Source: Nostoc sp. UHCC 0302
Lineage (GTDB): Bacteria; Cyanobacteriota; Cyanobacteriia; Cyanobacteriales; Nostocaceae
DNA length: 37,423 nucleotides
Reading direction: 5' to 3'
NCBI RefSeq assembly: GCF_038096175.1
Contig: NZ_CP151104.1
Coordinates: forward strand, 1-37,423
The position numbers and the translations under genes are program-made. The notes beneath the pieces are model-generated. The model worked only from the letters and a program-made list of their open reading frames with translations, was not told the origin of the DNA and did no database searches. This document shows positions 8,631-16,787 of the stretch, piece after piece (position 1 is the first letter of the stretch; every line of letters starts with the position of its first letter).

Positions 8631-9233
8631 TTACAAATCCCCCCAATCAAAATTCAGGAAGCGTCGAGCATTCAGCTTAGTGTATTTTTCAGTGTGTTTG
8701 ATATCACGGTGTCCTAGAAAGTCTTGAATTTCCCTGGTGTTATAACCCTGATTCACCAGATAGTAACCGCAAGCATGGCGCATCATGTGACAGTGAACTT
8801 TGATATCAAGCCCAGCCTGTGCTGCCAGCCGCCCAAGCAGCTTTCGCACTGCATCAGTAGACATCACCTCACCACGCTCAGAAACGAAGATATATTTGCT
8901 ATCAGGCAACATCTCTCTGAGTTCTTTGAGCAAAACTAATTCATCATCTCTCAGGGGATGCACCCCTGAATCACTACCCTTTTCCCTGGTGATGAAAATC
9001 TGGCGTTCGGCCCACATCAGTGCATCCCACCTTAAACCGCACTTAGCCCCTACAGCTTCCCCTACCCTCAGACCGTGGCGAAACATGAGTAACATCAGTG
9101 TATAATCACGGTGAGAATAACGAGCTTTGCGATCGAGGGCGGCATCAAGGAGAGATCGCACCTCAGTTGGTGTAAGGTATTCTCTAGACCTGTAATGCTT
9201 GTTGGGTAGACGAGTTGGGGGCGGCGGCCTCAT
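8631..9233 (-). CDS. Tyrosine recombinase, FimB-like short type
   Basis: This 200-residue site-specific recombinase carries the complete catalytic constellation: Arg56 in HGLRVGEAVG, Lys85 in ITREKGSDSG, His149 and Arg152 in HMMRHACG, a His in FLGHRDIKHT and the nucleophile Tyr184 in TEKYTKL. It has no separate N-terminal core-binding domain, as in short FimB/FimE-like enzymes common in cyanobacteria. It may invert or integrate DNA, but no att sites are obvious. A diverged, truncated copy of its middle lies at 13648-13806. It is convergent with the small membrane protein gene. Confidence 0.88.
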   Translation of the reverse strand: MRPPPPTRLPNKHYRSREYLTPTEVRSLLDAALDRKARYSHRDYTLMLLMFRHGLRVGEAVGAKCGLRWDALMWAERQIFITREKGSDSGVHPLRDDELVLLKELREMLPDSKYIFVSERGEVMSTDAVRKLLGRLAAQAGLDIKVHCHMMRHACGYYLVNQGYNTREIQDFLGHRDIKHTEKYTKLNARRFLNFDWGDL

Positions 9234-9741
9234 TTATTTCTGGTGATAGTGTCCGGTTTAGGCGATGTATTATGGACAGTCTACTACGCCACAAGCCCTA
9301 TTCTCTCGTTGAGAGACGCGCCACTCAAGAGTTATTGCGAATAGTTGTCATTTAATAAGTACGTCTGCTTTAAATACGGTTTGGTTAAGAAAGTTATCTG
9401 TTGGAGCAGGTATAGAGAAGAGTTAGCTCAGCAATAACTCTCTTTTCTCCCCAGCTTATCTGATATATGGACATCTCAGGAAAGTGGAGAGGCATTATAC
9501 CTTATAAAGTTATGTTGCAATTAGTGCAGTTGTAGAATTATCACAAAGTGGACAATTTGGCAATCTTTAATCCTAAAACTACTTGGCGTATAGGGCATCA
9601 CCGTGCCAAAACGGGGAAATTGTACGCTAAGGCTAAAACCGTTGCCCAGCAAGCATCTTAGACGCTTGCTTTTCTAAGCATCGGTGCGCGATCGCTAACT
9701 CTCCTAATTGCGCCTTAACCCTTAATGGGTTTGTCGTTAAC
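9234..9741. other. Gene-free spacer before the IS630 copy
   Basis: No coding sequence is supported here. A small hairpin (tctctcgttgagaga) lies near 9302-9316. A 34-bp repeat copy is at 9594-9627, and the similarity to the copy at 15757-15830 extends over about 70 bp (to about 9665). The stretch 9715-9735 holds AACCC...GGGTT, a weak hairpin that would have followed the original 3' end of the HET-C/VWD gene before the IS630 insertion. Confidence 0.5.
9594..9627 (+). repeat. 34-bp repeat, copy 1 (left-end orientation)
   Basis: It starts GGCATCACCGTGCCAAAACG and ends ATTGTACGC. It is one of five copies in the window. This copy reads outward-left, so it could pair with a right-end copy at 13614-13647, 14588-14621 or 15797-15830 as a mobile-element terminal inverted repeat. 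Confidence 0.75.
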
Positions 9742-9743
9742 TA

Positions 9744-10850
9744 AAAGGCTTTCTAAGTACTTAAGCAAAATTAATTTTATATTATGTAAATAGTAATTTA
9801 AAATATCTTCTGGTTGTCAATAAGGTCAAAAAATGCGATTTATTAAAGATTTAAATATTGATACAATCAAATTACTTAACAGAATATATAAACAAAGTTC
9901 TCATTATCAAGTAAAACAGAGAGCGCACTGTATTTTGTTGAGCTATAAAGGAAAAACAATTTCGGAATTGATGGAAATTTTTCAAGTCACTCGAGGAACC
10001 ATATACAATTGGATGAATGATTGGGAAGAATACAGATTGTTAGGACTATATAATCGCCCAGGGCGAGGCAGGAAACCAATTTTTAATGAACTTCAAGAGC
10101 TCCAAATCAAAGAGTGGGTAAAACAATCACCAAAAAATTTAGGAAAAGTATTAGCTCAAATTGAAGAGCTCTGGGGAGTCAAAGTTAGTAAAGATACAGT
10201 AAAACGAATTTTAAAAAACTTTGAAATGACATGGAGGAGATTTAAAAGGGGATTAGCAGGAGAGCCAGACCCACTGGAATATAAGGAAAAACAGGAGGAA
10301 CTCACTGTTCTAAAACAACAAGATAAATCTGGGGAAATTGATTTAAGATATTTAGACGAAACCGGATTTTGTTTAACACCTTATATACCTTATGGATGGC
10401 AAGAAAAAGGAGAAAATATTAAAATTGATAGTAGTCGTAGTCGTCGCCTAAATGTACTAGGATTAATGAATTGTGCTCAAGAATTAGATGCCTATATATT
10501 TGAAGGAAATGTTACAAGTGATGTCGTTATCTCTTGTCTTGATAAATTCGCTGGAAATCTTCAAATAAAAACCATTGTAGTTATGGATAAAGCGTCTTTT
10601 CACACAAGCAAAAAAATCCAGCAAAAAATTAGCGAGTGGCAAGAGAAGAAATTAGAAATATTTTGGCTACCATCCTACTCCCCTCAATTAAATTTAATAG
10701 AAATTCTCTGGCGTTTTATCAAATATGAATGGATAGAAATAGATGCATACTCTAGTTGGTCAAATTTAGTTAACTATGTTGAAAAAGTCATTCGAGATTT
10801 TGGAGAAAAATACATAATTAATTTTGCATAGATACTTAGAAAGGTCTCTC
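9744..10850 (+). mobile_element. IS630-family insertion sequence, complete
   Basis: The inverted ends are CTTTCTAAGTA...GCAAAATTAATT at 9749-9776 and its reverse complement at 10816-10843, with 3 mismatches in 28 bp. A TA dinucleotide flanks each side (9742-9743 and 10851-10852), the usual IS630 target duplication. The transposase inside is intact. The right end lies within the 3' end of the leftward HET-C/VWD gene. Exact outer edges are uncertain by a few bases. Confidence 0.82.
9833..10831 (+). CDS. IS630-family transposase
   Basis: This is a 332-residue DDE transposase. The N-terminal helix-turn-helix region (about 27-62, AHCILLSYKG through QVTRGTIYNWMNDW) is followed by an RPGRGRKP linker. 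The catalytic triad is visible: Asp175 in RYLDETGF, Asp252 in VVMDKASFHT and Glu290 in SPQLNLIEILWRFIKYEW, the classic IS630/Tc1-mariner layout. The full length, absence of frameshifts and matching inverted ends suggest a recent and perhaps active insertion. The stop codon lies inside the right inverted repeat. Confidence 0.92.
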   Translation: MRFIKDLNIDTIKLLNRIYKQSSHYQVKQRAHCILLSYKGKTISELMEIFQVTRGTIYNWMNDWEEYRLLGLYNRPGRGRKPIFNELQELQIKEWVKQSPKNLGKVLAQIEELWGVKVSKDTVKRILKNFEMTWRRFKRGLAGEPDPLEYKEKQEELTVLKQQDKSGEIDLRYLDETGFCLTPYIPYGWQEKGENIKIDSSRSRRLNVLGLMNCAQELDAYIFEGNVTSDVVISCLDKFAGNLQIKTIVVMDKASFHTSKKIQQKISEWQEKKLEIFWLPSYSPQLNLIEILWRFIKYEWIEIDAYSSWSNLVNYVEKVIRDFGEKYIINFA

Positions 10851-13028
10851 TATGCAAATACCAAACGTACAAATCTTTTTAGGAACAACCTGATCAACCA
10901 GATTAGTAACTGTAGGTATGTTTACACCTGGGAATAGTTTCTTGACAGTATTGATGTAACCGTTAATTTCAGCAGTAGTGCGAGCAAACTCAGAAAAGCC
11001 AGAAAAGCCCACATCAAAAATACACCCTTCCATCAAATCTTGGCTTACTTTTGCCTCCATACAAGCATTACGCGCTTTTTCGATCTGGTCTGAAGACAGC
11101 ATTTCTAGTTTCAAATATTTATCTGGGAAACTAGTATCTGTATAATTAGCTGTGGTTTTACCTGTTGGATAATCAAACAATGATTCTTGTGGCTTAACTC
11201 GCCAACTGTTGCTGAAGTCCTTGTAAAGTTGCTCAAAATAAAGTTCCTCAGAACCTTTTAAAGAGGAAGGAAGTTGACCAATTCCCACCAAGTCTAAAAC
11301 CTTTTTCAAATCTCCATAGGTTGACTTTGACGCTAAGGTACTACCACCACGAATTTTCTGATCATCATCGGGTTTACCATTAAAATCACCAAGTAACCCG
11401 CTAATGCGTTTTGGTTGGTTATATACAAAAGGTGAAACATTAAAATAGTAATTACCTCCAACCTGAGCTAAGGTTGCTACTAATTTCTCACCAGAGGGGA
11501 AATCTACTATATAAGAATTCACATTTTTTGCAATTTTTCCCCCGTCAGACAAAGATAAAAAATCATCTTTTATTGATACTGGTTTCCCATTAATTCGTAG
11601 GGGAGTGTTACTATCTGCATCTGGCAAATCTTGGGAATAGAGCGCCACTCTATCTTTACCTACTTTCATGGCTACAGCGCTATTCAATGATAGTGATGAA
11701 TTTACAGGTGTTTGTCGTACCTGTACTTCTAAATCATCATCGTTGGATTTTACTAAGATAAATTCGCCCACTGTTTGAAAACTATATTTCAATCCATCAA
11801 AAGTGATTAAGTGAGGATCACCGTAACTCTTACCTTCTTTTAGTTCGCATTTTTTTTGTTTTTGATTATCTGGTTTTGATTTACATGGGTTTTCTTTTGA
11901 TTTTGATGGGATATTTTCATCTAGCATACCCATCAAAGCTTTAATTGAATACTCATTTGGTAAATTTTCAATGATTTGATTGATATAGTCCTTGCTTGCT
12001 TCAACTGCTAAGTTTCTTGCTTTCTTATATCCATCTTTAGCGAACCCATCCTTGTCAGGTTCATCCTTATTAAGACCTCGACAGTTAATACTACCGTGAC
12101 GAACTTTATATGAGGGAGCTTGACATGATATACGTAATCCAATGCCTATGAAATAACCTGATGTGAGTTTTGTTATATCTCTAGTGCCAATAAACTTAGG
12201 CAGAAGCTTACCCGGATCATCTTCTGGGGCAGGACGGAGAGTAGAAAATCTATTAGGGTCGGTAATTACTTGTCGCCCAAGGCGTTTGTCAATCTCCGTG
12301 AAACCTAACTCAACCCAATTAGTGTGGGCGTAAAAATCCTGTACTGTGTGTAAGGCACTACCTAGACGCGCCCGTGCCATTCCTCCTCTGCTAGGTAGAG
12401 AAGGATCGTAAGGGCTAACATTAGGGTTGGGAGTAAGATAACGAATAATTTCTTCCTTAAGGTCTATAAGTCGTTGTGAAGAAGCTTCAAATTGTTCATT
12501 GTCAAAATGATTTTCTGGCTTAAAAAAATCTTCGGAAAAGAATTTGCTATCACGTGTAGTAAGGTATTCTGATACGGATTCTGGGTCTTTTACTTCCGGC
12601 AGAATATCCGTATTCCTATTATCATCAATAATTTGCCTAATAGCTTGATCACAAAAACGAAGCTCGCCTACGTTGATTGTATTTAAAGCATCTCTCGTAA
12701 TACTAAGGTGTCCTTTTTCGCTAGCTTTGAATGCTAAACGTAAATCAAGTTTTTTATTAATTTGTTCTAAATTTTTAAATGACTTTGAATTTAACTTGTC
12801 TTCTGGACATTTGGTAATTTCCCCTACAGATGGAAAATCTGCTGCCATTACACGCTCAAATTTTACTTCTTGTATATAAGCCATACAAAAAGCAGAATTA
12901 AATCCCAAAATTGTGCAAGATAAAAATGCTAAAGTACGGTTTAAGAATGTACTATTAATAAAAATCGAAGTTGCTACTGTAGTGAGAAAACTAACCATAG
13001 CTATTAACTTAAATTTCACATTTTGCAT
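10836..13028 (-). CDS. Secreted HET-C-like / VWD-domain protein
   Basis: This is a 730-residue protein with an N-terminal hydrophobic leader (about residues 5-50), so probably exported or anchored. Around residues 215-250 is RLGSALHTVQDFYAHTNWVE, the signature of the HET-C / zinc phospholipase C-like family. Its paired His and Asp residues would bind metal. From about residue 400 comes a von Willebrand factor D domain: SYGDPHLITFDGLKYSFQTV and then GEFILVKS, with a later YNQPKRISGLLGDFNGKPDD. The last four residues (ERPF) are encoded by the end of the adjacent IS630 element. Without it the gene would read on as ...GICIVNDKPIKG-stop. The HET-C with VWD pairing is uncommon in my experience. Role unknown: adhesion, toxin or lipid hydrolysis are all possible. 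Confidence 0.8.
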   Translation of the reverse strand: MQNVKFKLIAMVSFLTTVATSIFINSTFLNRTLAFLSCTILGFNSAFCMAYIQEVKFERVMAADFPSVGEITKCPEDKLNSKSFKNLEQINKKLDLRLAFKASEKGHLSITRDALNTINVGELRFCDQAIRQIIDDNRNTDILPEVKDPESVSEYLTTRDSKFFSEDFFKPENHFDNEQFEASSQRLIDLKEEIIRYLTPNPNVSPYDPSLPSRGGMARARLGSALHTVQDFYAHTNWVELGFTEIDKRLGRQVITDPNRFSTLRPAPEDDPGKLLPKFIGTRDITKLTSGYFIGIGLRISCQAPSYKVRHGSINCRGLNKDEPDKDGFAKDGYKKARNLAVEASKDYINQIIENLPNEYSIKALMGMLDENIPSKSKENPCKSKPDNQKQKKCELKEGKSYGDPHLITFDGLKYSFQTVGEFILVKSNDDDLEVQVRQTPVNSSLSLNSAVAMKVGKDRVALYSQDLPDADSNTPLRINGKPVSIKDDFLSLSDGGKIAKNVNSYIVDFPSGEKLVATLAQVGGNYYFNVSPFVYNQPKRISGLLGDFNGKPDDDQKIRGGSTLASKSTYGDLKKVLDLVGIGQLPSSLKGSEELYFEQLYKDFSNSWRVKPQESLFDYPTGKTTANYTDTSFPDKYLKLEMLSSDQIEKARNACMEAKVSQDLMEGCIFDVGFSGFSEFARTTAEINGYINTVKKLFPGVNIPTVTNLVDQVVPKKICTFGICIERPF

Positions 13029-13613
13029 AAATTAATCATTATAAATTTGGGGTTTTCATTACTTAGAGGCTGTTTGAAAAGTCAGAGAAATAGTAAAAAA
13101 GCTCTCTCAGTATACGCTGTAAATAGATAGTAGACAGCACTGAGAGAGCAACATGAGTAAAGCATACCCCAGCCAGAGCGGCCGCATTATGTCAATAAGT
13201 AAAGTCTATTCTCAACCAAATTTCAAATAATGTCATTAGCTCTTACTTGTTGCGAAAGTTTTAGGCTATCGCTTTGGGGCTTAAAAATAATCAAACGCGA
13301 AAGGAAAGATTTTTTCGTTGGTTATTAACCTTCGTTACGATCAAGAGTAATTTAGATGCGTTTGCCCTGCCAAAGATGGCGTACTGTGCGTCAAAAATCA
13401 AAATTCAGTTACCGTTAAAGTGCCGCAGGTATGCCATACATACTCCATGAGTTAACCATGTTTTTATCATAAAAATCGGTTCCAGGAACTTCCTGGAAGT
13501 GGTAAGAACTGACTGGAGAATGACTGATAAATGCCATGAGTTTTACGTTATTTTGACTGAGAATTGCCACAGAAATGACACACTCTCAATTTGCCTGTAC
13601 TGGTCAGCCAAGC
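13029..13613. other. Spacer with an IS end and unassigned DNA
   Basis: After the IS5-like end (13066-13172) the sequence 13173-13613 carries no gene I can support. A 32-codon open frame at 13231 (MSLALTCCESFRL) has no recognisable relatives. The segment ccgcattatgtcaataa at 13185-13201 resembles, in reverse complement, ttgacataatgcg near 4048, so both may be fragments of one element. Confidence 0.4.
13066..13172 (+). mobile_element. Truncated IS5-type insertion sequence end
   Basis: GAGGCTGTTTGAAAAGTCAG at 13066 resembles the terminal sequence of cyanobacterial IS5-group elements. It is followed about 90 bp later by ATGAGTAAAGCATACCCCAG (MSKAYP), the usual start of their transposase. The frame leaves transposase sequence after about six residues and stops soon after, so only the left end remains. 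Confidence 0.5.
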
Positions 13614-13647
13614 GCGTACAATTTTCTCGTTTTGGCACAGTGATGCC
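13614..13647 (-). repeat. 34-bp repeat, copy 2 (right-end orientation)
   Basis: This is the reverse orientation of the 34-bp repeat, ending ...CACAGTGATGCC at 13647. Integrase coding sequence resumes at the very next base, so the repeat boundary is sharp here, as expected of the end of an inserted element. Confidence 0.75.
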
Positions 13648-13806
13648 AAGTGCGGTTTTAGGTGGGATGCACTGATATGGGCCGAACGTCAGATTTTCAT
13701 CACCAAGAAAAAGGGCAGTGACTCTGGGGCACATCCCTTGAGAGACGATGAACTGGGATTGCTTAAGGAACTCAGAGAGATGTTGCCCCAGGGCAAATAT
13801 ATATTG
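13648..13806 (+). pseudogene. Tyrosine recombinase, internal fragment
   Basis: About 53 codons read KCGFRWDALIWAERQIFITK through EMLPQGKYI, close to residues 64-116 of the intact recombinase at 8631-9233 (KCGLRWDALMWAERQIFITR). The 5' part is replaced abruptly by the 34-bp repeat at 13647, and the 3' part ends at ILVR-stop in place of FVSERGE. Only the catalytic Lys region remains. It lies on the strand opposite the intact gene. Confidence 0.8.
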
Positions 13807-14102
13807 GTACGATGATGCCTAAAGTGTCGGGACTTTTAGGGTGTAAGCCTTGGGTTCAGAAGGGGGAAGCAGACGCAGATCAAATTTCTTTCTATTGCAG
13901 AATAAGTACATACCCTAGATAATTATGCAGTTTTCTGCAATGAGGCGATCACATTTATGCATTCTCCAGGTATTAAACTGCACGCAAACAAGCAGAAAAG
14001 TTGGATGTGTAACATTAACTTTTAATTTAATGTATAACTCATTGCCAACAGTAATACAGGGTATATGGCTAATATTGTAATTTCAGATTTGAACACTAAT
14101 AA

Positions 14103-14515
14103 GGGGTGGATCTAGCGAAGCTGTCATCAGGGGCAAGATAGCTGAAAACTATTGCTATATCTACGCTTAAGCATTTTTGACATCGAACTAGAATTTCTGC
14201 ATGAATGCACTGCTACTTTTCACCCCATAATTGCTTTTCGCCTAGCACACAGAATTATAAATACTGTTTGGTTGGAATCTCTGGATTGGGCTACAAAGCT
14301 TTATGTCAAAGAGTTTTAGTCAATTCACGCCAAAATATGATCAAGCCCTTGCTGTAAAACCTGTAAATAAACTTAATAAATACTCCGGTTTTGTAGCTAT
14401 AGATACCTAAGCTTTGTCCCTGGGGTCAATTTTACTCAAACATCGCTAAAACCTATATATAGTAAGAGTTTTCAGTCTATCTTGCCCCTGATGACAGCTT
14501 CGCTATATTTACCCC
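14103..14515. mobile_element. MITE-like element, about 413 bp
   Basis: The left end at 14103-14150 (tctagcgaagctgtcatcag, then gggcaagatagctgaaaact) recurs inverted at 14467-14515, with only a few differences and a 1-nt indel over 48-49 bp. Between the ends are about 316 bp with no coding capacity, so it would depend on a transposase supplied elsewhere. No clean target duplication was found, so the outer edges are approximate. Confidence 0.7.
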
Positions 14516-14587
14516 TATTGGTAGTACTCTGCACCCTCAAAAAAAATAACGCCTCAAATATAGACAGACAAAGACTTTCAGCCAAGC

Positions 14588-14621
14588 GCGTACAATTTTC
14601 CCGTTTTGGCACGGTGATGCC
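14588..14621 (-). repeat. 34-bp repeat, copy 3 (right-end orientation)
   Basis: It runs from GCGTACAATTTTCCCG to CACGGTGATGCC. Like copy 2 it is preceded by the variant GCCAAGC and so belongs to the same subfamily. No left-end partner lies close by. Confidence 0.75.
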
Positions 14622-14751
14622 TACTTCATTCCGATGAAAGAAATAAGGAGCTTTCTTTGAGGAAAGGTGCGCCTTTTTCAGTTTCATACAACAAAGCCTT
14701 TTTAAAGCTTTCCTTACTGTCAATAATTACAAAACAGGAAATTGGAAAACT

Positions 14752-15303
14752 ATGAATATCAAAATGCCTCGCAGAGATTTTTTTGTAAAAGGTGGTTTAG
14801 CCCTGACTGGATTAGCATTACCTAATCTTAGTCAGAAAGCTTACGCTCAAAGAACACAGGAGTATCCTAACGCTGAACCTAGTCAAAAGGCTGTTATTGA
14901 ATATACGGCTCATATAGAGGGTTTTGGCGACACCAACTTTATCCAGCAACCTTTTTTATGTGGAACAACGGGGCAAGAAAAAAGGTTGGAAGGATTCTTA
15001 ATTAGACTTGCACCTAGTTCTGAAAATGTAAACTTGCGATACTTCGCGCACATAGAAAGCCAAGGAGACACAGGCTGGAAATTTTTGAATGAGTATTGTG
15101 GTACTAAAAACAAAGGTCTTCGATTAGAGGGATTTGCAATAGAACTTACAGGGTACTCTATAATAAACTATGACGTTTACTACTCCGCACATCTTCAGGG
15201 CACAGGAGATACACCTTGGTACAGAAACGGCGAGTTTTGTGGTACGAGGGGGGAAGGAAGAAGGGTAGAAGCAATTTCTATCTTTATTGCAAACAAATTT
15301 TGA
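14752..15303 (+). CDS. Tat-exported hydrophobic-W (ChW-like) repeat protein
   Basis: This 183-residue protein begins with a twin-arginine leader, PRRDFFVKGGLALTGLALPN, cleaved probably after AYA at about 32. The mature part is three repeats of about 40 residues (about 47-85, 94-132, 140-181) with the pattern (Y/F)xAHxxxxGDTxW...(F/Y)CGTxxxxxRxEx(F/I)xI. This matches the ChW (clostridial hydrophobic W) repeat family, with GDT in place of the usual GW. Such repeats are surface or secreted modules thought to bind ligands or assemble; no enzyme domain accompanies them. An AGGA motif precedes the ATG. The gene lies between two inverted-repeat elements. Confidence 0.75.
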   Translation: MNIKMPRRDFFVKGGLALTGLALPNLSQKAYAQRTQEYPNAEPSQKAVIEYTAHIEGFGDTNFIQQPFLCGTTGQEKRLEGFLIRLAPSSENVNLRYFAHIESQGDTGWKFLNEYCGTKNKGLRLEGFAIELTGYSIINYDVYYSAHLQGTGDTPWYRNGEFCGTRGEGRRVEAISIFIANKF

Positions 15304-15346
15304 TGTTTTGTTATTAGGCTTTTAATAACTTGGTTTTACAGCCTGG

Positions 15347-15390
15347 GTGATGTCGTGGAAACTTTCGTTGGCAGGTTTCCACGACATCAC
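15347..15390 (+). terminator. Perfect 16-bp hairpin after the ChW gene
   Basis: GTGATGTCGTGGAAAC at 15347-15362 and its exact complement at 15375-15390 enclose a 12-nt loop. It starts 44 bp after the ChW gene stop. No T tract follows (aaaatc), so it may be a terminator, an RNA-stabilising hairpin or a protein-binding dyad. Confidence 0.55.
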
Positions 15391-15399
15391 AAAATCATC

Positions 15400-15467
15400 G
15401 CGTAACGCCCCAAAACCTTAATTTGACGTGAGCGCCAGTCAGGGGTGACTCGACTATTGCAAATACT
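15400..15467 (+). repeat. About 67-bp dispersed repeat, copy A
   Basis: The segment GTAACGCCCCAAAACCTTAA ... GACTATTGCAAATA shares both ends and the overall length with 18060-18126, in the same orientation. The middle is diverged. Confidence 0.6.
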
Positions 15468-15549
15468 TATTTATTCAGGGGGCCACACAACAGATATAAC
15501 CCCATGATGGAGATCGCATGATCAAACAAAAAAGCGGTTTTAAGTAGAA

Positions 15550-15830
15550 GGCATCACTGTGCCAAAACTGGAGAATTGTACGCGCTTGGAACTGATGCTA
15601 ACCTCAACGCTATAAAAATCAGTTGTTTTGAGCAAATGGCACACCTGTATTTATCACTTTTGACTAGCTAACGCCTTTCTTTATGGTGCAGAGAACTGCC
15701 AATTCTCTGCACCAATGAACTGAGGATAAACAGCCGCTCACGGGTGCTGTGAAAATGAGTGTCTAAGATGCTTGCTGGGTAAAGCTTTCAGTCTTAGCGT
15801 ACAATTTTCCCGTTTTGGCACGGTGATGCC
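15550..15830. mobile_element. MITE-like element bounded by 34-bp inverted repeats
   Basis: Copies 4 (15550-15583, GGCATCACTGTGCCAAAACT...) and 5 (15797-15830, inverted, ...CACGGTGATGCC) of the 34-bp repeat face each other and enclose 213 bp without a gene. The length and facing terminal repeats suit a non-autonomous element. No clear target duplication is seen. Confidence 0.6.
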
Positions 15831-15879
15831 TATAGTCGTAGTCTGTCCGCACGCAACAAGAACGCAAGACACTTGATTT

Positions 15880-16086
15880 ATGATTCGAGAGCTTGAACAA
15901 AAACGTCGGAGAGGAAATTTTCCAGAAAGGGATGAAATTCTTGCAATTGTCGTCCTCATCTCCGTTGTTGGCTTATTTACGCTTGCGCTCATTGATCCAA
16001 GCGCTCGCTCAACTTTTGCAGACTTAGCAAAAGTTACGGTGGGGGCATACATCGGCTTACTGATGCCGAAAGGAGGCGGAAAATAG
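15880..16086 (+). CDS. Small membrane protein
   Basis: This is a 68-residue protein. A charged, basic N-terminus (MIRELEQKRRRGNFPERDEI) is followed by one strong membrane segment (about 20-40, LAIVVLISVVGLFTLALIDP) and a second hydrophobic stretch with GAYIGLLMPKGGGK at the end. It resembles small holin-like or regulatory membrane proteins only in outline, and I do not recognise a family. It starts 50 bp after the MITE-like element and is not in an operon. Confidence 0.5.
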   Translation: MIRELEQKRRRGNFPERDEILAIVVLISVVGLFTLALIDPSARSTFADLAKVTVGAYIGLLMPKGGGK

Positions 16087-16265
16087 CTCGTTTCTAAGCA
16101 GATAACTTGTTAACAGGTTATTAGTTCTGATGCGATCGCATTGCTTTTAGTTCTCTTGTCAAGCGCGATCGCATCTCTTTTGAACAGAGTGTAACTTCAG
16201 CTTAGAAGATGTAGAAAGCAAACGGGTGCAAAAGTACCAAGCCCTTATAAATATGTACGTGATGC

Positions 16266-16787
16266 TTAGTTGGAACAAATGTATTGCCAGATGCCATATC
16301 CTGATGTTCCTTCTTGAACAGGTGACATAGGTGTTGATCCTGATACACTGTCCAAAATATATTTGTCAGGCGCATATGTTGTATAACCTCTTAGAGAAAG
16401 AGATGGATAATTACAGTTTGCGGCGTAACTAGAACTAGATTCCACTGCTCCACCGTGTTCTACAGGATAAGCGTACTTGGTTATTACAACAAGATAACCC
16501 CTGTTCTGCCATCCCTGGCGTTCAGATGATCGTTTAAGACTGTTAATTCTGGCATAAATCTTGTCACCAGCAGTATTCACTGCAATTAGTTTGTGTCCTG
16601 GTATTTCTTCCGTTGTTTGTTGAGCAGGAGCAGTTGGTAAAGCGCCGCTGCCGAAGCATTCTTCGTTTCCAGTTTTTGGATTAATCCAATAGTTTGTGCA
16701 ACTTTGAGCGCTCACTTGTCTTACAGGTATAAGTGAAAACAGGATACTTGTAAAAATTGAGAGACTTAGAAGCCTTAAAATTGACAT
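16266..16787 (-). CDS. Secreted protein of unknown function
   Basis: This 173-residue protein has a Sec signal peptide (MSILRLLSLSIFTSILFSLI, cleavage likely after VSA-Q at about 28). The mature part contains four Cys (SCTNYW, EECFGS, ANCNYP, YICSN), likely paired in two disulfides outside the cell. Strands such as GYLVVITKYAYP and RGYTTYAPDKY suggest a small beta-rich fold like cyanobacterial surface-adhesin-type proteins. No catalytic motif is seen. The gene stands alone, with AT-rich DNA upstream where a promoter would lie. Confidence 0.7.
   Translation of the reverse strand: MSILRLLSLSIFTSILFSLIPVRQVSAQSCTNYWINPKTGNEECFGSGALPTAPAQQTTEEIPGHKLIAVNTAGDKIYARINSLKRSSERQGWQNRGYLVVITKYAYPVEHGGAVESSSSYAANCNYPSLSLRGYTTYAPDKYILDSVSGSTPMSPVQEGTSGYGIWQYICSN

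Larger units (their letters stand above)
13807..14751. other. Non-coding mosaic between relics
   Basis: No gene is supported. The stretch contains the MITE-like element 14103-14515 and the 34-bp repeat at 14588-14621. The region 13807-14102 is AT-rich without clear structure. Confidence 0.5.

Noticed and set aside
9241-13028. Composite transposon using the IS630 copy as one end
   Set aside because: Only one IS630 copy is present in the window, and its insertion interrupts the neighbouring gene instead of bounding a unit.
13543-13734. Leftward open frame containing GITVPKRENCTR
   Set aside because: The peptide is just the translated 34-bp repeat; the same string appears in other chance frames at 14472-14723 and 15738-16052.
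15880-16086. Holin of a prophage
   Set aside because: The size and membrane pattern could fit, but no other phage gene is nearby and the motif match is not specific.
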